Source: Streptomyces marispadix
GTDB taxonomy: Bacteria; Actinomycetota; Actinomycetes; Streptomycetales; Streptomycetaceae
DNA length: 64,000 bases
NCBI RefSeq assembly: GCF_022524345.1
Contig: NZ_JAKWJU010000002.1
Coordinates: 5,446,001-5,510,000, forward strand
Direction: 5' to 3'
The notes beneath the pieces were generated by a model that saw only the letters and a list, made by a program, of their open reading frames with translations, made no database searches and was not told the origin of the DNA. The position numbers and the translations under genes were made by a program. Each line of letters starts with the position of its first letter. The stretch's first letter is position 1. Of this stretch, positions 15,991 to 24,843 are shown piece by piece.

Positions 15991-16457
15991 AAGGTGAACG
16001 GGCCCGGCGACTGGGCCGAGGTGGCGGTGCAGTTCACCGTGATGGTCCCGAAGATGACGATCTTCACGGACTTCGCCTCCATGACGTCGCCCGCGGCGAC
16101 GGTTCCGTTCAGCGGGCCGGAGTCGACGTCGTCGCCCGCGGACATCGCCGGGTTGGACTTGCCCGTGAAGGTCGCGGTGTCGCTGCCGTTCTTGGAGAGG
16201 GTGAGCGTGGTCTCGACCGACCCCGCCTCCACGTCGATCGGCGCCTTCACCGCCGAGGAGGTGAGCGTGATCGTGGCGGCGGTGCCGTCCTGAGTGGCGG
16301 TGAGCTTCGCCTCGCCGGAGCCCGCGCTGCCGCAGTCGGCCGAGACGGTCGCCGTCGTCGGGTCCACCGCGGACGCGGCCGGGGCGAACGCGATCGCGCC
16401 CGCCGCGAGTACGGCCGTTCCCAGTGCTGTTCCCAGGGCTGATCTGCTGCGTCCCAT
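15987..16457 (-). CDS. Small secreted protein
   Basis: 156 residues. MGRSRSALGTALGTAVLAAG and a following Ala-rich stretch ending in ASA form a signal peptide with cleavage predicted after residue 30. The mature part (about 126 residues) is Thr/Ser/Ala-rich and predicted all-beta, with two cysteines (DCGSAG near 42, VNCTAT near 143) that could form a disulphide. GGAAGG lies eight bases before the ATG at 16457. The family is not recognised; it looks like an immunoglobulin-like small exported protein. Transcribed divergently from the HAD phosphatase gene. Confidence 0.75.
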   Translation of the reverse strand: MGRSRSALGTALGTAVLAAGAIAFAPAASAVDPTTATVSADCGSAGSGEAKLTATQDGTAATITLTSSAVKAPIDVEAGSVETTLTLSKNGSDTATFTGKSNPAMSAGDDVDSGPLNGTVAAGDVMEAKSVKIVIFGTITVNCTATSAQSPGPFTF

Positions 16458-16868
16458 GGAAGTGCCTTCCGTTGTGGGGGAGTTGCATGACCACCGCAGT
16501 CGTCGCGTCACGTCTGACACGGGGGACGGTGTGGGGGTGCCGTTGCGTGCCGCGGTCTCCGGGAGCGCGAACGGTCCGCGGCTCAGGCCGCACTCCGGGG
16601 CGCCGCGGTGTCTGGCTTGCAGGTCAGTCACGCGATGCCTAATTGATGCCCCTGATTCGGTTGAACGCAAGACCGCCTGGGGCGATTTCGAGCCATCCCG
16701 CCGTGCGGGTTCTTGCCCTGGTCCGGCGCGGCTCCACATGACTCCCACGCAGCCGGATGTCATCGCCGGTTCGGTCGGTGACTGTTCGAGGCGCGGGGCG
16801 CGGGGCGCGGGCCGGGGCCCAAGTGGTCCGTTCCGCCTGCCGGTTCGGTGGCGCGGAACATCTCGTCA

Positions 16869-16882
16869 CTACCGATCGGTAG
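16869..16882. promoter_or_regulatory. Perfect 14-bp palindrome CTACCGATCGGTAG
   Basis: It lies in the divergent region between the secreted-protein and phosphatase genes, 117 bp upstream of the latter. Perfect palindromes of the TACCGATCGGTA type are common operators for TetR-family repressors in actinomycetes. No TetR gene is in the window. Confidence 0.45.
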
Positions 16883-16998
16883 CCGGAACTTCGCCCGCCG
16901 TCCATGATGAGACGCGAACATGACACGAGTCGCCCGCCGGGGTCCGGCGGCGGCCCCTGCCAGCCCATGTCGACTCTGCGACCCAGGAGTTACCCCCC

Positions 16999-17724
16999 AT
17001 GCATGGACGCAAATGGACAACACGGATAGCGGTCTCCGCTGCCGTCGCGACCGTCGCGACGGTGACCGCGGTCGGTGTCGCGCCCGCCACCGCCACCCCC
17101 ACGGTCCCTGCCAAGTCCACCGCGACGGACAGCAAGCAGTCGGCGGCGCACACCACTTCGGCCGCGACCACCACGGCGCCCGCTCTTCGCCCCCGTCACT
17201 CGGGGGACCGCCACGGCGTCCTCGCGGATGTCGACTACGAGACCTGGAAGCGCGATGTCAGCGCCGTGACGGACGAGGCCCGCCCGTATCTGGAGGACCG
17301 TATCTCCAAGGGGGCGAGCGAGAAGATGGCGATCGTCCTCGACATCGACAACACCTCGCTGGAGACGGCCTTCCACCCCGTCTGGGAGCTGCCGACCCCC
17401 GCCGTCCAGCAGACCCTGGACCTCGCCCGCTACGCCGACTCCCGTGGTGTGGCCGTCTACTTCGTCACGGCACGCCCCGGCATCATCTACTCGCTCACCA
17501 AGGACAACCTGGAGAAGGAGGGCTTCCCGATCGCCGGTCTGTACGTACGGGACCTGCCCGACATCTTCGACGAGGTCAGCAAGTACAAGACCGCCAAGCG
17601 CGCCGAGATCGAGTCCAAGGGCTACAAGATCATCGCCAACATCGGCAACACCCCGACCGACATGGTCGGCGGGCACGCGGAGAAGACCTTCAAACTGCCG
17701 GACTACGACGGCAAGTTGGACTGA
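16999..17724 (+). CDS. Secreted HAD-superfamily acid phosphatase (class B/survival protein E-like)
   Basis: 241 residues. A Sec-type signal peptide (MHGRKWTTRIAVSAAVATVA, cleavage near residue 33) and a Thr/Ala/Ser-rich linker precede the HAD domain. MAIVLDIDNTSLET holds the nucleophile/acid pair DxDxT, VYFVTARPG motif II, the Lys follows around KYKTAKRAEIESKG, and IIANIGNTPTDMVGG motif III (the usual GDxxxD is less clear). Such exported phosphatases release phosphate from nucleotides or other monoesters. AGGAG at 16985 precedes the ATG. Confidence 0.87.
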   Translation: MHGRKWTTRIAVSAAVATVATVTAVGVAPATATPTVPAKSTATDSKQSAAHTTSAATTTAPALRPRHSGDRHGVLADVDYETWKRDVSAVTDEARPYLEDRISKGASEKMAIVLDIDNTSLETAFHPVWELPTPAVQQTLDLARYADSRGVAVYFVTARPGIIYSLTKDNLEKEGFPIAGLYVRDLPDIFDEVSKYKTAKRAEIESKGYKIIANIGNTPTDMVGGHAEKTFKLPDYDGKLD

Positions 17725-17730
17725 GGCTGA

Positions 17731-17766
17731 GATTGAGCCGGAGCCGGAGATTGAGCCGGAGCCGGA
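17731..17766. repeat. Direct repeat of an 18-mer just after the phosphatase gene
   Basis: GATTGAGCCGGAGCCGGA occurs twice in direct succession, beginning 7 bp after the stop codon. Confidence 0.85.
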
Positions 17767-17841
17767 CGGGAGAAGGACGGCTCATGCACGTCTGCCGAAC
17801 GGCGGCGCTCGCGCCGGTCCGCCGGTAGCCGCTCGTCGCTC

Positions 17842-17881
17842 GCCGTCCTTCCCCGGGGCACGGGAGCCGGGGAAGGACGGC
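17842..17881 (+). terminator. Strong bidirectional hairpin
   Basis: Two perfect 15-bp arms (GCCGTCCTTCCCCGG at 17842-17856 and its complement at 17867-17881) surround a 10-base loop. It lies between the phosphatase and the convergent trypco2 gene and can terminate both. Confidence 0.8.
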
Positions 17882-18033
17882 AGGCCCTACGGCGGTCTCA
17901 CCGCCCGGTGTGGACGGGGTCCGGGCGCTCCCTGAACGCCGCCGTGCCCGGTCTGCGAACCGGCGCCAGGCACCGCCCCGGGGGGCCGGCTGCGGTCTCC
18001 GCGCTCCCGGCTACCCCGCCGTGTGGCGACGCG

Positions 18034-18450
18034 TCAGCGGCCGTCCCCGGGCGACCCGTCCGTACGGGCGTCGTGCTCGGCGGACCCGTCCGTACGAAGC
18101 CCGCGCCTCGCCCCTCCCGCCGACACCGACCCGAAGTCCCTTGTGTTTCCAGGGGAGTCGGCGCCGATCTCCACTCCACGGCCCGTTGCGGCGTTCCTCG
18201 GAGTGAGGGTGAAGGCCACCCGGTGGGTGCGGGCACGGGACGTTCTCGCGTCGGTGTCCGCGCTGACGACCCACGCCTTGAAGCCTCCCTTGGCGCCCGC
18301 GTCATGGCGGAGTTCCACCGCGAACTCCATCTCGATCTCACCGACGTCGAAGCGCACGGTCTCTCCCTCGGCGTCGGCCGAGGCGCGTACGAGCTCGTCC
18401 CTCACCGCCCGTACGGCGGCGGCCAGTTCGACGCTCTCGAAGTCCGGCAC
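18034..18450 (-). CDS. Trypco2 family protein
   Basis: 138 residues. VELAAAVRAVRDELVRASAD, then VRFDVGEIEMEFAVELRHD and FKAWVVSADTDA, match the trypsin-co-occurring domain 2 family: an N-terminal helix followed by an antiparallel sheet. Comparative-genomics work placed these beside trypsin-NTPase proteins in predicted conflict systems. The C-terminal ~40 residues are low complexity. The GTG at 18450 has GGGGGAG upstream. It lies directly downstream of, and on the same strand as, the trypsin-NACHT gene, so it is the expected partner. Confidence 0.85.
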   Translation of the reverse strand: MPDFESVELAAAVRAVRDELVRASADAEGETVRFDVGEIEMEFAVELRHDAGAKGGFKAWVVSADTDARTSRARTHRVAFTLTPRNAATGRGVEIGADSPGNTRDFGSVSAGGARRGLRTDGSAEHDARTDGSPGDGR

Positions 18451-18484
18451 GGCATCTCCCCCGTAGCTCGTCAACACCGAAGTA

Positions 18485-21400
18485 CTACTTCCGAAGTGCA
18501 AGTCCCGACCAGTCCCTACCAGCCCGACCAGTTGCGGCCCGTTCCGAAGCGCAACCGCCGAAGTAACCGTCCCGCACTACCACTTCCGAAGTACCGCCCG
18601 ACGGTACGTCACCCGCTCCTGTCGCCGCGGCGCCGCCAGCTGAACACCGGCTTGGGCGTGCCCGGGATCTGCTGCTGCCCCTCGGCAGCAGGGTGACCGA
18701 GTCATCCGGCAGGTGCTTGGTGCCTGTGACGCCCAACTCCCGGGCGGGCGTACTGATGCCGACCTGGAGGTCCGGGACACCGGCGAGCGCGGAGAGGTCC
18801 ACACTCGCCGTTCTGCGCCCCGCCGCGATGTGCAGGCGCAGCTTCCGCAGGGACGGGAACATGCGCCGCAGCATCTCCGTCGTGCAGCGGGGACGGCTCT
18901 CATATGTCTCGACCGTCGCCTCGGTGACGCCCGTCAGCGGTACGGTGCGGTCGCCCTCAGCCCGGCACAGGCCCACGGTGGTCAGCATGACCGTGTGCAG
19001 TGCGGGGAGCAGCCCGAGGACGCCGAGCTCCTTCGCCGGTACGGGAGCGTCGCCCAGGTTCAGGGCGGCCAGGCGCTGCCAGCGGATGAGGCCGTGCAGG
19101 TCCTGGAGGCTGAGGTTGCCACCGAAGGAGAGCCCCTCCAGGTCGGAGGTGAACGGCACGTCCGCGATCGACAGCCGTCGTGCCGGACCCCGGCGGTGCC
19201 ACATGAACGCGGCCTGCCGCAGACCGCCGATGTCCTGTAGCGGCGTGAGGTCGGGCCCGCTCGGCATGTCCTGCAACGTCAGCGAGCCGAGGCCGAGCCG
19301 GGGCAGCGCCTCGTAGTCCACCAGGCCGCCGCAGTCGGACAGGCACAGCGCGGTCAGGCCCGGCACGCACTCCGGCAGGAACTCCAGATCCGGCAGCCTG
19401 TCGTCGGCCTCCAGGGTCAACTCCCGCGGCTCTGCGCGCCGTAGCGCCGGTGACAGGTCCTCCGCCGTGAAGTCGCCCACGCAGCGCAGCGCCGGGACGC
19501 GGCCGATCGCGCTCAGCGCGGAAAGCTGTTCCGGACCGGCGACGGTGAGCTGCACGCCGTCCAGCGGCATGTGGTCGAGGATGTCCTCCGCGTAGGTGCG
19601 GGGGTCGAACTTGTCCCAGGCTTCGGCGAGTTCCTGCCGTACGGCCGGGTCCGTGCTCTCGCGGAAGCTGCGCAGCACCTGGAAGGCGTGCTCGCCGCCC
19701 AGCAGCCGCGCGGTGTGGGCCACGGGACGGGCCTGCGCCGCGGTCAGGGCCTCGGGCGGCGGCATCAGGTCGAGCGCGACCGTGCCCGTCTCGGCCAGCA
19801 TCTCCGCCTCGGCCAGATTCCGCGGCGGCACCAGGGCCGCCGCCCGAGCCTCGACCTCGGCGCGTACCTCGGCGGCGAGAGACGTGGCGTGTTCGAGGCA
19901 GGCAGCCGCCAGCAGGTGGAGACGTTCGCGCTGGGGATGAACGGCGGCGTCGCCCAGCTCCAGCAGACGCCGCAGCAGCACGGCGCGTTCGCCCGCGCGA
20001 GCGTGGCCGATCGCCATGCGCACCACGTCCTCCCACTGCGGCTCGTGGGCGTGCGCGGCCACCAGATTGAGGTCCTGGCCCTCCACGGCGGCCTTGGCAC
20101 CGAGATAGTCCTGGAAGGTGCGGTGTACGAACTCCAGGGTGTCCGGCGAGGGGGCGCGCAGCAGGCCGCAGCGTTGCAGCAGATGTTCCAGCACCTCGTC
20201 GGCCTTCTCGGGCGGTGCGATCTGCGGCATCGAACGCAGCGTCTGCGCAACGATGTTGAGCGCTTCCGGACGGCCCACCTCGACATGGCCGTTGCGGATC
20301 ATCCAGTAGGCCAGGTCCTGGAGCAGCAGCCGCTGTGCGTCCTCGTCGTGGCGCAGCGCCTCCTGGCTGCTGCTCTCACGGGGCCCCTCGGGGTGGAGCA
20401 GCACGCGCTGCACGTCGCGCCGCACCAGCAGCATGCTCAGTGCCGCCCTGTACAGCTCCAGCCTGTTCTGCGGCAGATACGAGTCCCGGTCGCGGTTGAG
20501 CGCGCAGATCATGGCGCACATCAGGGGGTTGGTGGCCAGCCTCGCCAAGTCCGCCTTACGGGGCAGCACATCGGCCAGTTGAGTGCGGTACGTCTCCAAC
20601 CGGGCTTTTTCCTCGGGGCGTTGGGCGGTCTCGGCGGCGGCGTGGTGCCAGCGGTCGAGAAACGCCGTGACGTCCTGGCGGTTCATCGGCAACAGGTTCA
20701 GCTCGGTGAAGTCCTGGTGGTACAGCCAGCCGTCGACGACCGCGGAGGGGCGTGTGGTCACCAGGTAGATGCAGTCCCGGTAGAGGGTGATGAGGCCCTT
20801 GAGCCACTGCTGGGTGCGTTCCCGGTCCCGTTCCGGCACCTCGTCCACGCCGTCGATGAGCAGCAGCCCGCGCCCGGAGTGCAGCACCTGGTCGGCCCAG
20901 CCGTCGGGCTGCTGTGCGCCGAGCGGATTGCCGACCGCCGAGAGGAACTCCTGTGGCTGCGGCAGCGATTCACGCCTCGCCAGCGATCTGAGGGGAAGCA
21001 CGAACGGCACGCACCCCTGGAAGTGGCCGAGGCCCACGGGGAAGTCCTGCCGCGCGGCGGTCACCGCGAGCCACTGCACGAGCGTCGTCTTGCCGGAACC
21101 GGCGAGTCCCCGCAGCAGGATGCGCGTCTCACGGGAGAACGCCGACTCGACGCGTTTGCGCCCGCCTGCGGGCCCCTCGTACGAGGACCTGTCGGCGGGA
21201 CCGCCGAAGCCGTGCTCACGGGTCTGGTGGGGCGCCAGCTCCAGGCTCAGATACGCCGTGTCCAGGGGCCACTGGGCGTGCTCCTGACGGCTGAAGTCGA
21301 GGCCGAAGATGGTCAGTTCGCTGTAGTACTCGGCTACGTAGGCGGCATAGCGGCGCTCGAACTCGGCATGCGGATTGTGCTCGGAACCGGAGAACTCGAC

Positions 21401-22057
21401 CACCGTGGGCTGGTGCCCGGTGTGCCTCACCAGATGCTCCACGAAGTCCGGATCGTCGAAGAGCACCCTGCTGCGCACCGCTTCGAGCCGTCCGTGCTGC
21501 CAGCCGTGCGGGTCGGCCACCACCACGCCGATGATCGCCCCCTTGGTGAACAGCGCCGCACCGGACATGCCCGCCCAGGGGGACTCCCCTTCACGTACCG
21601 GAGCGGGCGGGGCATGCGGGCTGTCGAGCACATACCGCGCACGGACCATCCGCGACCCGGGCTTGAACGTGCCCACGACCTGCTCCGTGTCCAGCTCGTC
21701 CTCGTCCCCGCGCTGCACCCGTGGAAAGCCGATCGCCTGGCAGGACTCCATCGTCTCCAGAGCCAGCGGCATACCCCAGGGCACGGACGTCTGCTCCAAC
21801 TGCTCGCAGATCTCCGGCGGATGCAGATCAGCCTTGGCGAGCAGCAGCGCCGCGTCGCACTCGCGGTCGTGCCGTATCCAGATCACCCGGCACTCGACCT
21901 CGCCGACGCCGCCGAGGGCGGTCACCTTCGCAAGGTAGCGGTTGACGACGACGTGGCCGGCGGTGAGGACGAGCCGGGGAGTCAGCAGATAGCCGCTGCC
22001 CTGTCTGGTGCCGTGCACGGCGGCGATACGGAAGCGCTCCGGGCCCGTGGACTCCAC
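18485..22057 (-). CDS. Trypsin-like protease/NACHT ATPase with C-terminal repeats (conflict-system effector)
   Basis: About 1190 residues. The N-terminal chymotrypsin-fold protease has TAGHVV (His), ECDAALLLAK (Asp) and GMSGAALF (Ser). The NACHT module has Walker A GLAGSGKTTLVQW near residue 320, Walker B LLLIDGVDEVPE near 402, and the downstream helical half with ATNPLMCAMICALNRD. After residue ~830, leucine-rich-like repeats (LTLQDMP, LEGLSFGGNLSLQDLHGL) probably act as the sensor. No membrane segment. The GTG at 22057 has GCGGAG upstream; the longer reading to 22201 is repetitive. After about 18690 the codon bias of this frame collapses, while another frame reads on as EGQQQIPGTPKPVFSW and stops at 18609, so the true C-terminus may be there after a one-base error. 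Confidence 0.85.
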   Translation of the reverse strand: MESTGPERFRIAAVHGTRQGSGYLLTPRLVLTAGHVVVNRYLAKVTALGGVGEVECRVIWIRHDRECDAALLLAKADLHPPEICEQLEQTSVPWGMPLALETMESCQAIGFPRVQRGDEDELDTEQVVGTFKPGSRMVRARYVLDSPHAPPAPVREGESPWAGMSGAALFTKGAIIGVVVADPHGWQHGRLEAVRSRVLFDDPDFVEHLVRHTGHQPTVVEFSGSEHNPHAEFERRYAAYVAEYYSELTIFGLDFSRQEHAQWPLDTAYLSLELAPHQTREHGFGGPADRSSYEGPAGGRKRVESAFSRETRILLRGLAGSGKTTLVQWLAVTAARQDFPVGLGHFQGCVPFVLPLRSLARRESLPQPQEFLSAVGNPLGAQQPDGWADQVLHSGRGLLLIDGVDEVPERDRERTQQWLKGLITLYRDCIYLVTTRPSAVVDGWLYHQDFTELNLLPMNRQDVTAFLDRWHHAAAETAQRPEEKARLETYRTQLADVLPRKADLARLATNPLMCAMICALNRDRDSYLPQNRLELYRAALSMLLVRRDVQRVLLHPEGPRESSSQEALRHDEDAQRLLLQDLAYWMIRNGHVEVGRPEALNIVAQTLRSMPQIAPPEKADEVLEHLLQRCGLLRAPSPDTLEFVHRTFQDYLGAKAAVEGQDLNLVAAHAHEPQWEDVVRMAIGHARAGERAVLLRRLLELGDAAVHPQRERLHLLAAACLEHATSLAAEVRAEVEARAAALVPPRNLAEAEMLAETGTVALDLMPPPEALTAAQARPVAHTARLLGGEHAFQVLRSFRESTDPAVRQELAEAWDKFDPRTYAEDILDHMPLDGVQLTVAGPEQLSALSAIGRVPALRCVGDFTAEDLSPALRRAEPRELTLEADDRLPDLEFLPECVPGLTALCLSDCGGLVDYEALPRLGLGSLTLQDMPSGPDLTPLQDIGGLRQAAFMWHRRGPARRLSIADVPFTSDLEGLSFGGNLSLQDLHGLIRWQRLAALNLGDAPVPAKELGVLGLLPALHTVMLTTVGLCRAEGDRTVPLTGVTEATVETYESRPRCTTEMLRRMFPSLRKLRLHIAAGRRTASVDLSALAGVPDLQVGISTPARELGVTGTKHLPDDSVTLLPRGSSRSRARPSRCSAGGAAATGAGDVPSGGTSEVVVRDGYFGGCASERAATGRAGRDWSGLALRK
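18487..18592. promoter_or_regulatory. Pair of identical ACTTCCGAAGT palindromes upstream of trypco2
   Basis: ACTTCCGAAGT, a perfect 11-bp palindrome, occurs at 18487-18497 and 18582-18592. If the NACHT gene really ends at 18609, this is the intergenic region before trypco2 and the sites would be operators spaced 95 bp apart. Confidence 0.4.
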
Positions 22058-22331
22058 GGGCTCACTCCGCGTCGCCGTGGCGCGGCGAGCGCTCGCCGCC
22101 CCGGCGTTCCGGACCCGTGCACGGCCTTGTCCGGCTGCACGGCCCTGCCCCGCTGCACGGCTCCGTCCGGCCGCGTGTCGCCCCACCGAGCGCCGTCCCA
22201 CTGCGCGTCATGCGTCCCCGTCCCTCGTCGCTGTCGACGGTAGGGCAACGCATGTCCTCGCGTCCGCGGTTCCCATGGGTACCGCCGCGAGCCCTGCGGC
22301 GCTCTGCGTCGCTTGTGGCGCCTCCGCCGCG

Positions 22332-23060
22332 TCAACTCCGCTTCCCCTCCACGGACTTGCGCAGCTCACGTGGCGTCAGGCCGCCGCCGTCCCGCGCCAC
22401 GTCGAGCCTCTTGCCGTCGAGGAGGACCAGCGGGGGCGCGGCGTGGCGCGAGTCGGCGTAGGCGGCGTTCATACGGTCGGCACGCCCCGCTTGGAGGCCG
22501 TGGCGTACGCACTTCTCGAACTCACGGGTCGACAGGCCCGGCACCTTCTCGGCCAGCCGCAGCAGATGCTCACGCTCCGCGAAGGTGTCCTTCCGCTCCG
22601 GCGGCTGACCGTCGTAGAGCACTCTCCGGTACGGCGTGAACTTGTGCTCGTCGAGGGCGCAGAGCGCCGCCTCGGCCGCGCGCACGGAGCCGTGTCCGCC
22701 GCGGGTGTCGTCGATTCGGGCGACCAGATGGTGCTCGGTCCTGAGGCGCCCGGAGCGTTGCAGGTCCTCGACGGTCCTTCCGAAGCGCTCCTCGAAGTCG
22801 CGGCAGCCGCGGCAGCGGAAGTCCTCGTAGACGGTGAGGGTCGCGGGCGCGCGACGCGGCCCTGTGACGACCGGCCTCTCCTGCGTCGATTCGCTGCCGC
22901 CCTTGCCCGTGACTCCTACGGCGATCCCTGCCAGCGTGGCGATTCCCACCACGAACACGGCGACGCCCGTCAGCTTGAGGGCACGCAGACGCCGGTTGTC
23001 CTGCCGGGAGAGTTCCCGGTCCACACGGAGCTGTTCGCGGTCGGTCCCGTCGTCTTCCAC
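22332..23060 (-). CDS. Membrane-anchored DsbA-like thioredoxin-fold protein
   Basis: 242 residues. A cytoplasmic charged N-terminus (REQLRVDRELSRQDNRRLRALK) is followed by one membrane segment (LTGVAVFVVGIATLAGIAVGV, about residues 30-50). The extracytoplasmic domain has YEDFRCRGCRDFEERF, a CxxC (CRGC) at the start of a thioredoxin fold, and a C-terminal PPLVLLDGKRLD with the cis-Pro region, as in DsbA/MDSB-type thiol oxidoreductases. Likely role: disulphide exchange on exported proteins. The GTG at 23060 follows AGGAGAAG. It lies 275 bp upstream of, and on the same strand as, the NACHT gene, and is divergent from the MarR gene. Confidence 0.87.
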   Translation of the reverse strand: MEDDGTDREQLRVDRELSRQDNRRLRALKLTGVAVFVVGIATLAGIAVGVTGKGGSESTQERPVVTGPRRAPATLTVYEDFRCRGCRDFEERFGRTVEDLQRSGRLRTEHHLVARIDDTRGGHGSVRAAEAALCALDEHKFTPYRRVLYDGQPPERKDTFAEREHLLRLAEKVPGLSTREFEKCVRHGLQAGRADRMNAAYADSRHAAPPLVLLDGKRLDVARDGGGLTPRELRKSVEGKRS

Positions 23061-23340
23061 ACGCTTCTCCTGACTCCCGGGCGCGTGACTGATGGTGTGT
23101 GGCTGTCGGTGCCGACTGCCGGTGCGTGACTTCCGGCGCGGCGGCATGCCGGGTCCCCTCGGAGCGTGGCGTTCACACGCGGTGGCGGGCCGTACGGCCG
23201 GGCTTCCGGGTGAGGGAGAGGGGCCGTCAGCGGTACGGAGCCAGGGCGGGTACCGGTCCGTCAGGGGCGGTGGAAGGGGTGCGGCGGCGGGCCCGGGAGG
23301 TGCCGGTCGTGCCTTCGCAACGCCGTGCTTTAGTGGCCCC

Positions 23341-23823
23341 ATGGCTGACAAAACCACACAGGCCTCCGGCATGGCCGCCCCGCCCGCGGCGCTGCTCGCC
23401 GCTCCCGGATATCAGGTCCGCCGTCTCTACCAGGCGTATCTCGCGGCATGGGTACGCAGCGTCGACCCGACGCTGACCGGCCCGCAGTTCGCGGTGCTCA
23501 CCGCCGTGGACGCCGCTCCGGGCCACGACCAGAGCGCCATGGCCTCGGCGGTGGCGCTGGACACGTCGACGATGGCCGATGTCGCACGGCGCCTGGAGAA
23601 GCGCGGGCTGATAGTCCGCCGTACCGCCGCCGACGACGGCCGCCGCAAGCTTCTCTATCTCACGGACGAGGGCGAGCGCGCCCTGCGGGAGGCCGAGGAC
23701 CGTGTGCGGGCCCTGGACGAGCGGCTGCTGAAGCACTACGCGCCGGGCGCGGAACGCAGCCGTCTGATGCGGGAGTTGACGGGGCTGGCGGACCACTGGG
23801 AGACGCTGTCCGGGGACACCTGA
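23341..23823 (+). CDS. MarR family transcriptional regulator
   Basis: 160 residues. YQVRRLYQAYLAAWVRSVDPTLTGPQFAVLTAV, DQSAMASAVALDTSTMADVARRLEKRGLIVRRTAADDGRRKLLYLTDEGERAL contains the winged helix-turn-helix with the DxRR wing typical of MarR dimers, which bind palindromes and are released by phenolic or oxidative ligands. The ATG at 23341 has no evident ribosome binding site, so a leaderless or alternative start is possible. Divergent from the DsbA-like gene, an obvious candidate target. Confidence 0.9.
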   Translation: MADKTTQASGMAAPPAALLAAPGYQVRRLYQAYLAAWVRSVDPTLTGPQFAVLTAVDAAPGHDQSAMASAVALDTSTMADVARRLEKRGLIVRRTAADDGRRKLLYLTDEGERALREAEDRVRALDERLLKHYAPGAERSRLMRELTGLADHWETLSGDT

Positions 23824-23940
23824 TCCCGGGTCGCAGCGGCAGGGGCCTGTACGGGGGGCGTCCGGAAGCGACCGTGCGAGGGCCTTGCCACGGGCGGACA
23901 GTACGTATCCGGATCGACTGTGTGGTTCAACTCAGCCTGC

Positions 23941-23976
23941 GGAACAGGAACAGGAACAGGAACAGGAACAGGAATC
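23941..23976. repeat. Hexamer tandem repeat (GGAACA), about six copies
   Basis: GGAACA repeats head to tail from 23941, then related GGAACC/GGAACG units continue to about 24020. It lies between the MarR gene and the convergent small membrane-protein gene. Confidence 0.85.
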
Positions 23977-24036
23977 GGAGTCGGCGCCGCGATCGAGACC
24001 GGAACGGGAACCGGAACCAGCCCGGCGGGCGGCCGG

Positions 24037-24249
24037 TCAGCCCTCTTCGGCGGAGGTCTCAGGGGGCTTGCGGCGGGACTGCCCCAGCATGCCGATCGCG
24101 ATTCCGAGGGGCAGCCCGAACGCGATACCGATGGCGATGTCGTCGAACATGAGCGCCCCGATCACCGAACCGATCACGATGCCGATGACGATGCCCGTCG
24201 TGGAGTTGCCGCCGCTCGCCGGAGCGCTCTCCCCGTCCTTGTCAGCCAT
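24037..24249 (-). CDS. Small glycine/isoleucine-rich membrane protein
   Basis: 70 residues from the ATG at 24249 (an upstream in-frame ATG at 24270 is possible). Two closely spaced hydrophobic helices rich in Gly and Ile (TGIVIGIVIGSVIGALMF and IAIGIAFGLPLGIAIGML) form a hairpin, flanked by a Ser/Gly-rich N-terminus and a charged C-terminus. Small proteins of this shape are common in streptomycetes and unassigned. No clear ribosome binding site. Confidence 0.6.
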   Translation of the reverse strand: MADKDGESAPASGGNSTTGIVIGIVIGSVIGALMFDDIAIGIAFGLPLGIAIGMLGQSRRKPPETSAEEG

Positions 24250-24468
24250 CCGGTCATTGTGCATGAACATGCCGCTGCGGAGGCCGTCTTGGACCCCGCG
24301 AACCGGGCCCCCTCCCGGCCTGGCAGTAGCCGGACCCTAGGGGCACCCCTCAGATCGCCCCGATTCCGCCCGTGGTGCGTTGATCGCCGCCCAGGCCGCT
24401 GCCAGCGTCGCCTACGACGTGTACGAGTCGGACGCGATGGGCGGCCGGCGTCAGAAGGGTGGTGGACG

Positions 24469-24843
24469 GTGCCCGATGAGCCCGGCGTGTGGGAGGTACG
24501 GCTGGGGCTGTACGCCACGCAGCAGCAGGCGGAGGAGATCAAGGAGCGGATCACCGGGCTTGTCTGTCCGGACCCCGGCCGCGCTCCGCCGTGCCCGGTG
24601 CCCTGGTCCGTATCGCTGCTCCCGCTCTCGGGAGCGGGCGCGGAGGAGGGCGCCTACCGGGAGCTGGTCGAGCAGGCGCGGATCGAGCAGTGCGCGGAAC
24701 CGGCGCGGATCGAGCAGCGCGCGGAATGGGCGCGGACCGAGCAGCGCGCGGAACCGGCGCGGACCGAGCAGTGCGCGGAATCGGCGCAGCAGGAGCACGG
24801 CGAGGAATCGGCGCAGAAAGATCAAGGTGCGGGCGGCACTTGA
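24469..24843 (+). CDS. Hypothetical protein with a 9-residue repeat tail
   Basis: 124 residues. The front half (VPDEPGVWEVRLGLYATQQ, then QAEEIKERITGLVCPD) is well-behaved coding sequence with a GTG start preceded by AAGGG. The back half is a 27-bp tandem repeat giving RIEQCAEPA, RIEQRAEWA, RTEQRAEPA and RTEQCAESA, likely a charged helix or coiled coil. Coding-like sequence upstream (TTG at 24380, reading LIAAQAAASVAYDVYE) lies in another frame, so a frameshifted longer gene is possible. Function unknown. Confidence 0.5.
   Translation: MPDEPGVWEVRLGLYATQQQAEEIKERITGLVCPDPGRAPPCPVPWSVSLLPLSGAGAEEGAYRELVEQARIEQCAEPARIEQRAEWARTEQRAEPARTEQCAESAQQEHGEESAQKDQGAGGT

Noticed and set aside
22058..22331. 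N-terminal extension of the NACHT protein to 22201
   Set aside because: The extra 48 residues are Arg/Gly/Ala repeats encoded by a repeated CCGTGCAGC pattern; the GTG at 22057 has a ribosome binding site.
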